Below are positions 34,110 through 41,388 of a stretch of 43,769 nucleotides of DNA, piece after piece. A program made the position numbers and the translations under genes. This DNA comes from Acidobacteriota bacterium (GTDB taxonomy: Bacteria; Acidobacteriota; UBA890; WLXD01): contig JAJCXS010000072.1 in NCBI GenBank assembly GCA_029263335.1, positions 1 through 43,769 on the forward strand, read 5' to 3'. Numbering within the stretch: the first letter of the stretch is position 1; each line of letters opens with the position of its first letter. The notes beneath the pieces were generated by a model. The model did no database searches. It was not told the origin of the DNA and saw nothing but the letters and a program-made list of their open reading frames with translations.

Positions 34110-36140
34110 CTAGCGACGCCGAGCGCCACTTCGGCGACTTGACGTGCGGCCACTGCTGCTGCTTCTTCCGCGCGGGGCCGCCTTGCCGCGACTCACGCTG
34201 CCACGCGAGCTGGTGCCTCGCGGCGCCGAGACCGATGGGCGACCGGGCGATCGAATGATCGAGGGTCGACCTGGGGTCGAAGCGCCTCGCGGCACGACCC
34301 GCGGCGCGGAAGCGCCGCCAGGCCGAGGGCCCACTCCAGAGCGGGTCGGGACCGGGCGGGGCGTGATCGTCGGGCGACTCGTTCCACCGGAGGGGCGACC
34401 GACCGAGGGGCGTCCAGACGGCGCCACGGGCCGAGGGTTCGCCACCGAACCTCCCGTGGGTCTGCCGCCGGGCCGACGAATCGTGCCGCGCGTAGGCGAG
34501 AGGCCGCCGGACAACCCGCCGGGCCGTGGCCGCACCGTGGTTGTCGCCGAACGACCGCCACCGGTTGTCCCGGGACGCGGACGGACTCCGGAGGTGCCCG
34601 CGATATCGCGAGTCGGCGTTTCCTTACCTGTCGTTTGCCCCGGTCGAATCGCCGGACGGCCGGCACCATTTCTGGAGGGCACCGCCGGCCTCGCCGCTTC
34701 GCCGGCCCTCGTACCGCCACGGGGAGTCGCGACGCCGCGACCCGTGGGTGCGCCCCGCGATGTTCCCGCCGACCGCGCGGGCACCTGGCGTCCTGCCCCG
34801 AGTGCGCTGACATTTCGCTGGCGCAGCGCGCCGTTGAGGCTCGCCGCATTTTGGGCTGCTCCCGCCGGCAGAACCGCGCGGCTCACCGCCCGCCTGGTCG
34901 ATTCTCCACGGCCGAGATCTCCGGCCGCCACCAACGTCCAGCCCGCTGGACTGGCCGTGCCGCCGCGCGCGTAGCCCCTGCCGGCTACCGCTCGTCCGCC
35001 GTATCCAGCTTGCGACGGGTATTGATAGTTGTGCCTGCCGTGATAGCCATGGCCGTAGCCGTGACCGCCACCAAACCAGAGGTTGATCGAGATGAAGGGC
35101 CTACCGTAGTAGCCGATGGGACTCCAACCGACGTACCCGTAGCCCACATACCAACTCACCGACGCGGGCCGATAGCCGCCGCCGGGGAACCAGACCCATC
35201 CTCGATGCGGCAGGTGGTGCCAGCGACCGTAGTGCGCCGTGGCCCAGCCCCAACGAGCACTCGACGCCCACGTCCAGCCTCCGTAACCCCAGACCCAGCG
35301 ACCATGTCGGTACGGCGACCAGCCAACCGCAACCGTCGGGCGCCACGCGTAGGTACCGAAGTCATCGTGGTAGAACCAGCTACCGGCGGCCTCCAGCTCC
35401 GCGGCATAGGGCCGCACCTCGCGGGGAACGTATTCGCGTTGCACGACGTAGCGGGTGGTCGCCGCATCGGACGACCAGCGTCCCTGCTGCCAGCGGCCGA
35501 AAGCGTCAACGTCCGCCGTACTGAAGGCGATCGCACGTGCCGGGGCCGTGCCCGGCTCCGTATAGGTCTGTTGCCCCGCCGCCAGCGTCTCGACAAGACC
35601 GCCCGCGGCCATGGACGCCCGTCCGTCGAACACCGACAGCCAGAGGCGGCGTTCGTCATCGATGTCGACTCGCGACAATCCGGGATCGGCCAACGAGACA
35701 ACCGTGTCGGCGCTGTCGAAGCGCAAGGACGGCAGGTCCGTGGATGACGGCCGCCAGACCAACACTGACCCGCCCCACAAGCGCAGGATGTTGCTGCCAG
35801 CACGCTCCTCGGTCAGCGCGACGATATCGATGGTTGTTCGCTCGTCCAGCCACACCGTGGTGCCATCGCCAAGAGTCAACTCGGCGCGGCCGTCGCCCTC
35901 TGTCCAGATGCGATCTCCAGCATCCAGCGGCAGGTTGACGATGGCCGAGGAGGTCTCGCCGGCGCTTGCCCGTTGCACGGTGACCGCACCTTCGACGTGA
36001 CGCACGCGCACCGGGACCGGTCCAACGGGTTGATCCTGCGCCAGTAGCGGCGTTACCCAGCCGGTGGCCAGGAGTAACACGGCGCCGGCACGAGCCAGCG
36101 TCCTACTCAATCTTGTATTGGAGCCGTCGATCCGTTGCAT
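34110..36140 (-). CDS. Secreted FecR/DUF6600 protein with basic low-complexity tail
   Basis: 676 residues. A signal peptide (AGAVLLLATGWVTPLLAQ) leads into a FecR-like domain at about 45-200 (VRHVEGAVTVQRA, LDAGDRIWTEGDGRAELTLGDGTTVWLDE). Next comes a Trp/Tyr/Gly-rich block, about 255-350 (YGGWTWASSARWGWATAHYG, HRGWVWFPGGGY), which matches DUF6600, then a His/Gly/Tyr stretch. The last 250 residues are Arg/Pro/Gly/Ser/Thr repeats ending in RRSGARRR. It is exported; a wall- or surface-associated role is inference. The strand is set by the signal peptide and domains; the long plus-strand frame opposite the tail is a composition artefact. Start ATG at 36140; divergent from the dGTPase gene. Confidence 0.85.
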   Translation of the reverse strand: MQRIDGSNTRLSRTLARAGAVLLLATGWVTPLLAQDQPVGPVPVRVRHVEGAVTVQRASAGETSSAIVNLPLDAGDRIWTEGDGRAELTLGDGTTVWLDERTTIDIVALTEERAGSNILRLWGGSVLVWRPSSTDLPSLRFDSADTVVSLADPGLSRVDIDDERRLWLSVFDGRASMAAGGLVETLAAGQQTYTEPGTAPARAIAFSTADVDAFGRWQQGRWSSDAATTRYVVQREYVPREVRPYAAELEAAGSWFYHDDFGTYAWRPTVAVGWSPYRHGRWVWGYGGWTWASSARWGWATAHYGRWHHLPHRGWVWFPGGGYRPASVSWYVGYGYVGWSPIGYYGRPFISINLWFGGGHGYGHGYHGRHNYQYPSQAGYGGRAVAGRGYARGGTASPAGWTLVAAGDLGRGESTRRAVSRAVLPAGAAQNAASLNGALRQRNVSALGAGRQVPARSAGTSRGAPTGRGVATPRGGTRAGEAARPAVPSRNGAGRPAIRPGQTTGKETPTRDIAGTSGVRPRPGTTGGGRSATTTVRPRPGGLSGGLSPTRGTIRRPGGRPTGGSVANPRPVAPSGRPSVGRPSGGTSRPTITPRPVPTRSGVGPRPGGASAPRVVPRGASTPGRPSIIRSPGRPSVSAPRGTSSRGSVSRGKAAPRGRSSSSGRTSSRRSGARRR

Positions 36141-36194
36141 GCTACTAACTCCCGCGAGTAGGGGACCCGCCCCGGTTCACCCGAGACAAGGGAG

Positions 36195-36238
36195 TTCGCT
36201 AACAGAGACTGGCCAGCGGATGAATACAGGTTAGCGAA
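36195..36238. repeat. Spaced inverted repeat between divergent FecR-like and dGTPase-like genes
   Basis: TTCGCTAAC (36195-36203) and GTTAGCGAA (36230-36238) are perfect 9-bp inverted copies separated by 26 bp. They lie in the 232-bp gap between two divergent starts, a position suited to an operator bound by a regulator. No clear -10/-35 pair is assignable nearby. Confidence 0.5.
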
Positions 36239-36372
36239 TCGTGACCAGGCGGGTCAACTGTGGCTCCGGCCCCGTGTGACGAACGGCACTCGGCACGATA
36301 GGGGCTTGCCCATCCGGCGGACCCTCACTACCGTGACCCCGATCTTCGTACTTTCGCAGACCGTGGTGCCGC

Positions 36373-37512
36373 ATGAGTGTTCCTGACATCGAGCAGCCCT
36401 GGGCCGTACGGCCCGACGCCTCGCGCGGCCGCCGGGTCGTCGAGGCGGAGCACCCGTATCGCGATTGTTTTGAGCGTGATCGTGACCGGATTGTGCATTC
36501 GCGCGCTTTTCGTCGACTCGAATACAAGACTCAGGTCTTCCCCAACCACCATGGCGACCACTTTCGCACGCGTCTTACGCACACCATCGAAGTCGCCCAA
36601 CTTGCCCGGACAGCGGCACGGACGCTCGGCCTGAATTCCACTGTCTGCGAGGCCATAGCCCTCGCCCACGACCTGGGTCACCCGCCGTTCGGACATGTGG
36701 GGGAAGCTACGCTCGACGAGATGATGGCTAACGCGGGCGGTTTTGAGCACAACCGGCATTCGCTCCGTACCGTCGACGAGATCGAGGAAAAATACGCTGC
36801 CTTCAGGGGGCTGAACCTCACCTACGAAGTTCGCGAAGGAATCGCCAAGCATGCCACGCGCTACGACCGCTTCGGCGGGGCGGAAATCTCGGAATTCAAT
36901 CCCGAGGAGAGATCACCGCTGGAGGCTCAGCTCATCGACTTGGTCGACCACATTACCTACAACGTCCACGACGTCGACGATGGTGTCGAGGCTCATATCC
37001 TGGACGTCGCCGCGCTCAACGAAGTGCCTTTGTTCGGGCGGCCGTACGCTGAACTCACCCGTCAGCTACCGCGGGCGACGGAACGCCAGCTGTTCAACGA
37101 AACCATTCGGCGAATGGTCGACCGACTGGTGACGGACTTGATTGAAACAACGCGCCGTCGGGTGGCGGACGCCGGCGTGCGCGAGCTGTCCGACGTACGC
37201 GCGCATCCACAGGCCTTGGCCGCTCACTCGCCGGAGGTCCTGATCGACCTCGAAACGATGGCGGACTTTCTTTCAGTGCAGCTGTATCGCAGTCCGCTGG
37301 TGCAAGCGGAAATGGAAGACGCCCGCACGAAACTCCGCGATCTGTTCGAGACGTATGTCGACAACCTGGGATTACTGCCGGCACGGCATCTCGAGCGCGT
37401 TGCCAGGCTGGGGGCGCTGCCGGCCATTGCCGACTATGTTGCCGGTATGACCGACCGCTATGCGCTACGCGAGCACGCCAGGCTGGTTGCGGGTACGAGC
37501 CCCGAAAGTTAG
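36373..37512 (+). CDS. dgt: Deoxyguanosinetriphosphate triphosphohydrolase-like HD protein
   Basis: 379 residues. HD-domain ligands are in order: His70 in RLTHTIEV, the HD pair in LAHDLGHPPFGHVGE (99-100) and Asp in VDHITYNVHDVDDG; RAFRRLEYKTQVF and HNRHSLRTV are family hallmarks. It hydrolyses dNTPs to deoxynucleosides and triphosphate, tuning dNTP pools and sometimes limiting phage replication. The length fits the shorter Dgt-like subgroup rather than the 505-residue E. coli enzyme. It overlaps the convergent small gene by 4 bp at the stop. Confidence 0.93.
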   Translation: MSVPDIEQPWAVRPDASRGRRVVEAEHPYRDCFERDRDRIVHSRAFRRLEYKTQVFPNHHGDHFRTRLTHTIEVAQLARTAARTLGLNSTVCEAIALAHDLGHPPFGHVGEATLDEMMANAGGFEHNRHSLRTVDEIEEKYAAFRGLNLTYEVREGIAKHATRYDRFGGAEISEFNPEERSPLEAQLIDLVDHITYNVHDVDDGVEAHILDVAALNEVPLFGRPYAELTRQLPRATERQLFNETIRRMVDRLVTDLIETTRRRVADAGVRELSDVRAHPQALAAHSPEVLIDLETMADFLSVQLYRSPLVQAEMEDARTKLRDLFETYVDNLGLLPARHLERVARLGALPAIADYVAGMTDRYALREHARLVAGTSPES

Positions 37513-37739
37513 TCGGGGATCTCCACCAGGTTGACGGCCGGAACGGCGATGTGCTGTCCCCAGTCGTCGAACAACACGCGATAGACCGTCTCGCTCCGTT
37601 TCGGGTGGAACCCCGCCAGCACGAGAGCTTCGTCGTCGAGCTCTTCAGCCACGGTGCCTTCCCAATCCTTCTGCACCATGATCTTGTGTCCGATCTCGTC
37701 CCGAAGTTCTCCAGGAGTACGAACTACCTTAACGCGCAT
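37509..37739 (-). CDS. Small conserved hypothetical protein
   Basis: 76 residues from the ATG at 37739 (MRVKVVRTPGELRDEIG); the frame extends upstream to 37811 without good sequence. The composition looks like a compact beta-rich fold (HKIMVQKDWEGTVAEELDDEALVLAGF, YRVLFDDWGQHIAVPAVNLVEI), possibly an SH3-like barrel. No signal peptide and no family that I can name. The stop overlaps that of the dgt gene by 4 bp. GAGAGAG upstream is a possible ribosome binding site. Confidence 0.5.
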   Translation of the reverse strand: MRVKVVRTPGELRDEIGHKIMVQKDWEGTVAEELDDEALVLAGFHPKRSETVYRVLFDDWGQHIAVPAVNLVEIPD

Positions 37740-37899
37740 ACAACGCTCTCTCTCGAATAAGACCAACTGGAGGGTCGCCACCCGGGCGGCGACGTTCAGA
37801 CGTGCGGGCACCCATGTTCATGCCGCGACGATGGGCGGCAATTCTAGCATCAGCTGAGCACTCGAATACGCCTGCCCTATGGGCGTCCGAGACCGTTTG

Positions 37900-37916
37900 C
37901 CGGCCTTGGTGGCCGG
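37900..37916. repeat. Short inverted repeat before the crotonase operon
   Basis: CCGGCC-TTGGT-GGCCGG lies in the 302-bp gap (37740-38041) between the small hypothetical gene and the crotonase operon. There is no T-run beside it. No clear promoter is visible in the rest of this gap, only an unconvincing 46-residue ORF (37879-38019). Confidence 0.35.
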
Positions 37917-38030
37917 TGATAACCTGACGCAACTCGACGGCTTGGCGTTCGACCTGGCCCTATATCTGGCCGTCCACGATTCCGTGTTCCGACGATACCG
38001 ATACCACCGCCGCCTGTAGGCGCGCGCTCC

Positions 38031-38036
38031 GGAGGA
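38031..38036 (+). promoter_or_regulatory. Ribosome binding site of the crotonase operon
   Basis: GGAGGA lies 5 nt before the ATG at 38042, a near-perfect match at ideal spacing, the strongest initiation signal of the operon. Confidence 0.85.
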
Positions 38037-38041
38037 AATTC

Positions 38042-38821
38042 ATGGCCTGGGAAATCTTCGATCTCAAGAAGGAAGATGGAGTCGCGATCGCGACCATGTC
38101 CCGTAATCCGGGCAACACCTACAACCTCGATCTCATGCATGAGCTCGACGAGGTGATCGAGGACGTTCGCTTCGACACCGACGTCAAGGTAGTGGTCCTG
38201 ACGGGTGGCGGGGACAAGTTCTTTTCCGCGGGCGCGGACATCAACATGCTGAAGACGTCCGAGCCGCGCTACAAGTCGATGTTCTGCCTGCACTGCAACG
38301 AGACCCTGCAGGAGCTGGAGCGCATTCCGAAACTGGTGATCGCGGCGCTCAACGGTCACTGCGTAGGGGGTGGACTCGAGATCGCCCTCGCGTGTGACAT
38401 GCGCGTCATGGGCCGCGAAGCGGGTCGCATCGGGCTTCCCGAGGTCACCCTCGGCGTACTGCCGGGAACCGGCGGTTCCCAGCGCTTGCCGCGCGTCGTG
38501 GGCAAGAGCAAAGCTCTGGAACTCATGGTTACCGGCGATTTGTTGACACCGGAGCAGGCTGAGAACATTGGCCTGGTGAACCGCGTCGTCGACGAGGACG
38601 CTCGCGAGTACACGATCAACTGGGCCAAGGAACTGGCTCAGGGCGCGACCATGGCGCAGGGGCTGATCAAGCTCGCGGTTCAGGAAGGCTCGGAGATGTC
38701 GTTGAACAGCGGCCTGGCACTCGAGCGCGAGTTGCAAAACCGCCTGTTCGCGTCGGCCGATGCCCAGGAAGGCATCAGCGCCTACATCGAAAAGCGCAAG
38801 CCTGCCTTCCAGGGCAAGTAG
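38042..38821 (+). CDS. Enoyl-CoA hydratase (crotonase family)
   Basis: 259 residues. Both catalytic glutamates of crotonases are present: Glu113 in CVGGGLEIALACD and Glu134 in IGLPEVTLGVLPG. The CoA/oxyanion-hole segment is FFSAGADINML, and PGTGGSQRLPRVVG follows as expected. It hydrates 2-enoyl-CoA to 3-hydroxyacyl-CoA in the cytosol. It is the first gene of a tight cluster, with the thiolase starting 10 bp after its stop. The cluster lacks a 3-hydroxyacyl-CoA dehydrogenase in this window, so beta-oxidation would need one from elsewhere. Confidence 0.94.
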   Translation: MAWEIFDLKKEDGVAIATMSRNPGNTYNLDLMHELDEVIEDVRFDTDVKVVVLTGGGDKFFSAGADINMLKTSEPRYKSMFCLHCNETLQELERIPKLVIAALNGHCVGGGLEIALACDMRVMGREAGRIGLPEVTLGVLPGTGGSQRLPRVVGKSKALELMVTGDLLTPEQAENIGLVNRVVDEDAREYTINWAKELAQGATMAQGLIKLAVQEGSEMSLNSGLALERELQNRLFASADAQEGISAYIEKRKPAFQGK

Positions 38822-38831
38822 CCCGCGGGGG

Positions 38832-40028
38832 ATGCTAGACCTCAGGTCTGGGGAAGCGATCTACATCGCGGGGGCGGTGCGCACTCCGATCGGAAAGTTC
38901 GGCGGAGGCCTTTCAGCACTGAGTGCGCCCGACCTCGGGACGCTCGCTGTGCGCGAGGCGCTCGAACGTGCAGGACTTCCGGCGGAAGCCGTGGGTCACG
39001 CCATCCTGGGCCACGGTCGTCAGGCGGGTGCGGGTCCCAACCCGGCTCGCCAGGCATCGGTACGCGCCGGCATCCCGGTCGAGGTGCCGGCGTTCACGGT
39101 CAATCAGGCCTGTGCGTCGGGTATGAAGTCGATCATCCTGGGCGCCCAGAGCCTGCGACTGGGCATGGCCGATGCCGTGGTGTGCGGCGGCATGGAGAGC
39201 ATGAGCAACACGCCGTACATTCTGCCCAGTGCCAGGTGGGGAGCGCGCCTCGGCCACACCGATCTGGTCGATGGCATGTACAAGGACGGGTTCCTGTGTC
39301 CACTTTGCGGCGATCTGATGGGGCGCACGGCTGAGAGACTTGCGGAGCGCTACAAGATCGATCGCGAACGCCAGGACGGGTACGCCGTCGAAAGTCAACG
39401 ACGTGCCGCCGCAGCCACCGCGGCAGGAGACTTCGCCGCGGAGACTTGCAGCGTCGAGGTCCCGGGACGGAAGGGGCCGAGCACCGTCGACGCGGACGAG
39501 CACCTGCGACCCGGAGCCAACATGGAGTCAATGGCCAAGTTGAAGCCGGTCTTCAAGGACGGCGGCACCGTGCACCCGGGCAACAGCAGTGGCATCACCG
39601 ACGGGGCGGCGGCACTGGTGGTCGTCTCGGAGCGCGCCGTTGAGAAACACGGACTCGAGCCCCAAGCGCGCATTCTTGCCGCGACCGAAGCCGGGGTGGA
39701 TCCGGCCGTCATGGGGATCGGCCCGGTGCCAGCGGTGCGAGCAATGCTCGAAGGCCTCGATATGAAGGTCGACGACATCGACCTGATCGAACTGAACGAG
39801 GCTTTTGCCGTGCAGGTTCTCGCCGTATGCGATGAGCTGGGCATCGATCTGGCGAAGACCAACGTCAACGGCGGCGCCATCGCGCTCGGACACCCCATCG
39901 GCTGTACCGGCGCCCGCATCGTAGTCACGCTGATACATGCCCTGCAGCAACGCTCTGCACGGCTCGGACTGGCCACGCTGTGCGTGTCGGGCGGCATGGG
40001 GACCAGCCTGCTGCTGGAGCGCGTCTGA
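38832..40028 (+). CDS. Acetyl-CoA acetyltransferase (thiolase)
   Basis: 398 residues from the ATG at 38832; an upstream in-frame ATG at 38760 lies inside the crotonase gene. Thiolase hallmarks: nucleophile Cys94 in NQACASGMK, then GGMESMSNTPY, NSSGITDGAAALVV, NEAFAVQ with its Asn/His-type site, NGGAIALGHPIGCTGAR with the base His, and CVSGGMG with the second Cys. It cleaves 3-ketoacyl-CoA or condenses acetyl-CoA. An unusual short CPLCGD insertion (CPLC pair) sits near 157. The stop overlaps the next ATG (TGATG). Confidence 0.94.
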   Translation: MLDLRSGEAIYIAGAVRTPIGKFGGGLSALSAPDLGTLAVREALERAGLPAEAVGHAILGHGRQAGAGPNPARQASVRAGIPVEVPAFTVNQACASGMKSIILGAQSLRLGMADAVVCGGMESMSNTPYILPSARWGARLGHTDLVDGMYKDGFLCPLCGDLMGRTAERLAERYKIDRERQDGYAVESQRRAAAATAAGDFAAETCSVEVPGRKGPSTVDADEHLRPGANMESMAKLKPVFKDGGTVHPGNSSGITDGAAALVVVSERAVEKHGLEPQARILAATEAGVDPAVMGIGPVPAVRAMLEGLDMKVDDIDLIELNEAFAVQVLAVCDELGIDLAKTNVNGGAIALGHPIGCTGARIVVTLIHALQQRSARLGLATLCVSGGMGTSLLLERV

Positions 40029-40816
40029 TGAGCGCGGGCCGCGTGCTGCTCGAGATCTCCGACGGGATCGCCGTAGCGACGATCTCTCGGCCCGGCAAGC
40101 TCAACTCGCTTGCTGGCGATATGCGACGCCAGCTCCGCGACTGCATCCGCGACGCGGCTCGCGCCGAGTCGGTCCGTGCGCTGGTCGTCACCGGTGAAGG
40201 AGAGGCGTTCTGCGCTGGCGGCGATGTCGCCACCATGGATACTCTGCGCGCCGAGGGGCGGACCGAGGAGTTTCATCACATTCTGCATGCGGGGGCCGAG
40301 TGTGTTCTCGCCCTGCAGTCGTTTCCAGGCCTGACGATCGCCGCCATACCCGGAGTGGCGGCAGGCGCAGGATTCGCACTGGCACTCGGCTGCGACCTGC
40401 GAGTCGCCACTTCGACGGCACGCTTCGCCGCGAGTTGGCGCGGCCTCGCGCTGGCCCCGGACTGGGGGGCGACCTACTGGCTGCCGCGGGCACTGGGCTA
40501 TTCCAGGGCGCTCGAGCTGATCCTCAGCGGACGCGTGATCGACGCCGAGGAAGCACTGGCGATGGGCCTGGTGCATCGCGTGGTTCCGGTCGCCGACCTC
40601 GATCGGACCGTCAGAGAGTTCGCCGCCTGGGCACGTGCCCGCGAGATGTTGAAGAACGTCAAGTACCTTCTGCGCAAGGGGCTTACCGGTGGGCTCGAGG
40701 CCAGCCTCGCCGCCGAGACCGAGGTCCAGGAGGACCTATTCGTCTCGGATGACGTGTTGGAGGGCTTGCGCGCTTTCCGCGAGAAACGGCCGGCCAACTT
40801 TGGTGACGGATCATGA
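40028..40816 (+). CDS. PaaG-like enoyl-CoA isomerase/hydratase
   Basis: 262 residues from the ATG overlapping the thiolase stop. It has the crotonase fold (FCAGGDVATM, GVAAGAGFALALGCD, LPRALGYSRALELILSG), but neither catalytic Glu of hydratases: by alignment with its neighbour the positions are Phe116 and Trp137. It retains LAPDWGATYWLPR, with Asp145 where PaaG-type isomerases carry their catalytic Asp. It therefore more probably shifts a double bond or handles an aromatic-derived ring CoA ester than hydrates a simple enoyl-CoA. Its stop overlaps the next start (ATGA at 40813-40816). Confidence 0.9.
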   Translation: MSAGRVLLEISDGIAVATISRPGKLNSLAGDMRRQLRDCIRDAARAESVRALVVTGEGEAFCAGGDVATMDTLRAEGRTEEFHHILHAGAECVLALQSFPGLTIAAIPGVAAGAGFALALGCDLRVATSTARFAASWRGLALAPDWGATYWLPRALGYSRALELILSGRVIDAEEALAMGLVHRVVPVADLDRTVREFAAWARAREMLKNVKYLLRKGLTGGLEASLAAETEVQEDLFVSDDVLEGLRAFREKRPANFGDGS

Positions 40817-41388
40817 GAGTGCGTCTGCAGCTCAACGTGAACGGCGAACAACACGACATCGTCACTGCCGCGAACAAGACGCTGCTGGAGATCCTGCGCG
40901 AGGACCTTCGTCTCACGGGGACGAAGCACGGTTGCGAGCTTGGCGAATGCGGCACCTGCACGGTGCTGGTCGATGGTGAACCGCTGCTGTCTTGCCTACT
41001 GCTCGCCGTCGACGCGGAGGGCACCGAGATTCGCACCATCGAGGGACTCGCGGCCGGGCCGGCACCACACGAACTGCAGATCGCTTTTGCCGACCTCGGC
41101 GCTTCGCAGTGCGGGTATTGCAGCCCGGGCATGCTGGTGTCGGCGGCGGCGCTACTGAAACGGACACCGACCCCGGACCAAGACGAGATTCGCGAGTACC
41201 TGTCGGGCAATCTCTGCCGCTGCACGGGATACCTGAAAATCGTCGAAGCCGTCGAACTGGCGGCCCAACGAGTCGCCGAGAGTCGCGCGGCGGGGGAGCC
41301 CGACCCCGAACACCGCCAGCTGTCACACCCAACGAGCGGCGATGCCTCCACTCTCGACCCCGTTGAAGGCAAGCGAGGCTCCGCATGA
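40813..41388 (+). CDS. [2Fe-2S] subunit of a molybdenum hydroxylase, HcrC-like
   Basis: 191 residues. A plant-type ferredoxin cluster uses Cys41, Cys46, Cys49 and Cys61 (HGCELGECGTCTV then LLSC), and the second helical domain cluster uses Cys100, Cys103, Cys135 and Cys137 (SQCGYCSPG, GNLCRCTGY). This is the small electron-transfer subunit of the xanthine oxidase family; the spacing and flanking residues resemble the gamma subunit of 4-hydroxybenzoyl-CoA reductase and CO dehydrogenase small subunits. A roughly 35-residue hydrophilic tail follows the normal end. It is coupled at both ends by ATGA overlaps. Confidence 0.93.
   Translation: MRVRLQLNVNGEQHDIVTAANKTLLEILREDLRLTGTKHGCELGECGTCTVLVDGEPLLSCLLLAVDAEGTEIRTIEGLAAGPAPHELQIAFADLGASQCGYCSPGMLVSAAALLKRTPTPDQDEIREYLSGNLCRCTGYLKIVEAVELAAQRVAESRAAGEPDPEHRQLSHPTSGDASTLDPVEGKRGSA

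Noticed and set aside
34144..34974. Long plus-strand frame (276 codons) opposite the FecR/DUF6600 tail
   Set aside because: It consists of Pro/Arg/Gly-rich sequence mirroring the low-complexity tail; the minus strand has a signal peptide and recognisable domains.
37879..38019. 46-residue ORF before the crotonase operon
   Set aside because: It has an ATG and ends 22 bp before the crotonase start, but no ribosome binding site and no recognisable sequence; chance is as likely.
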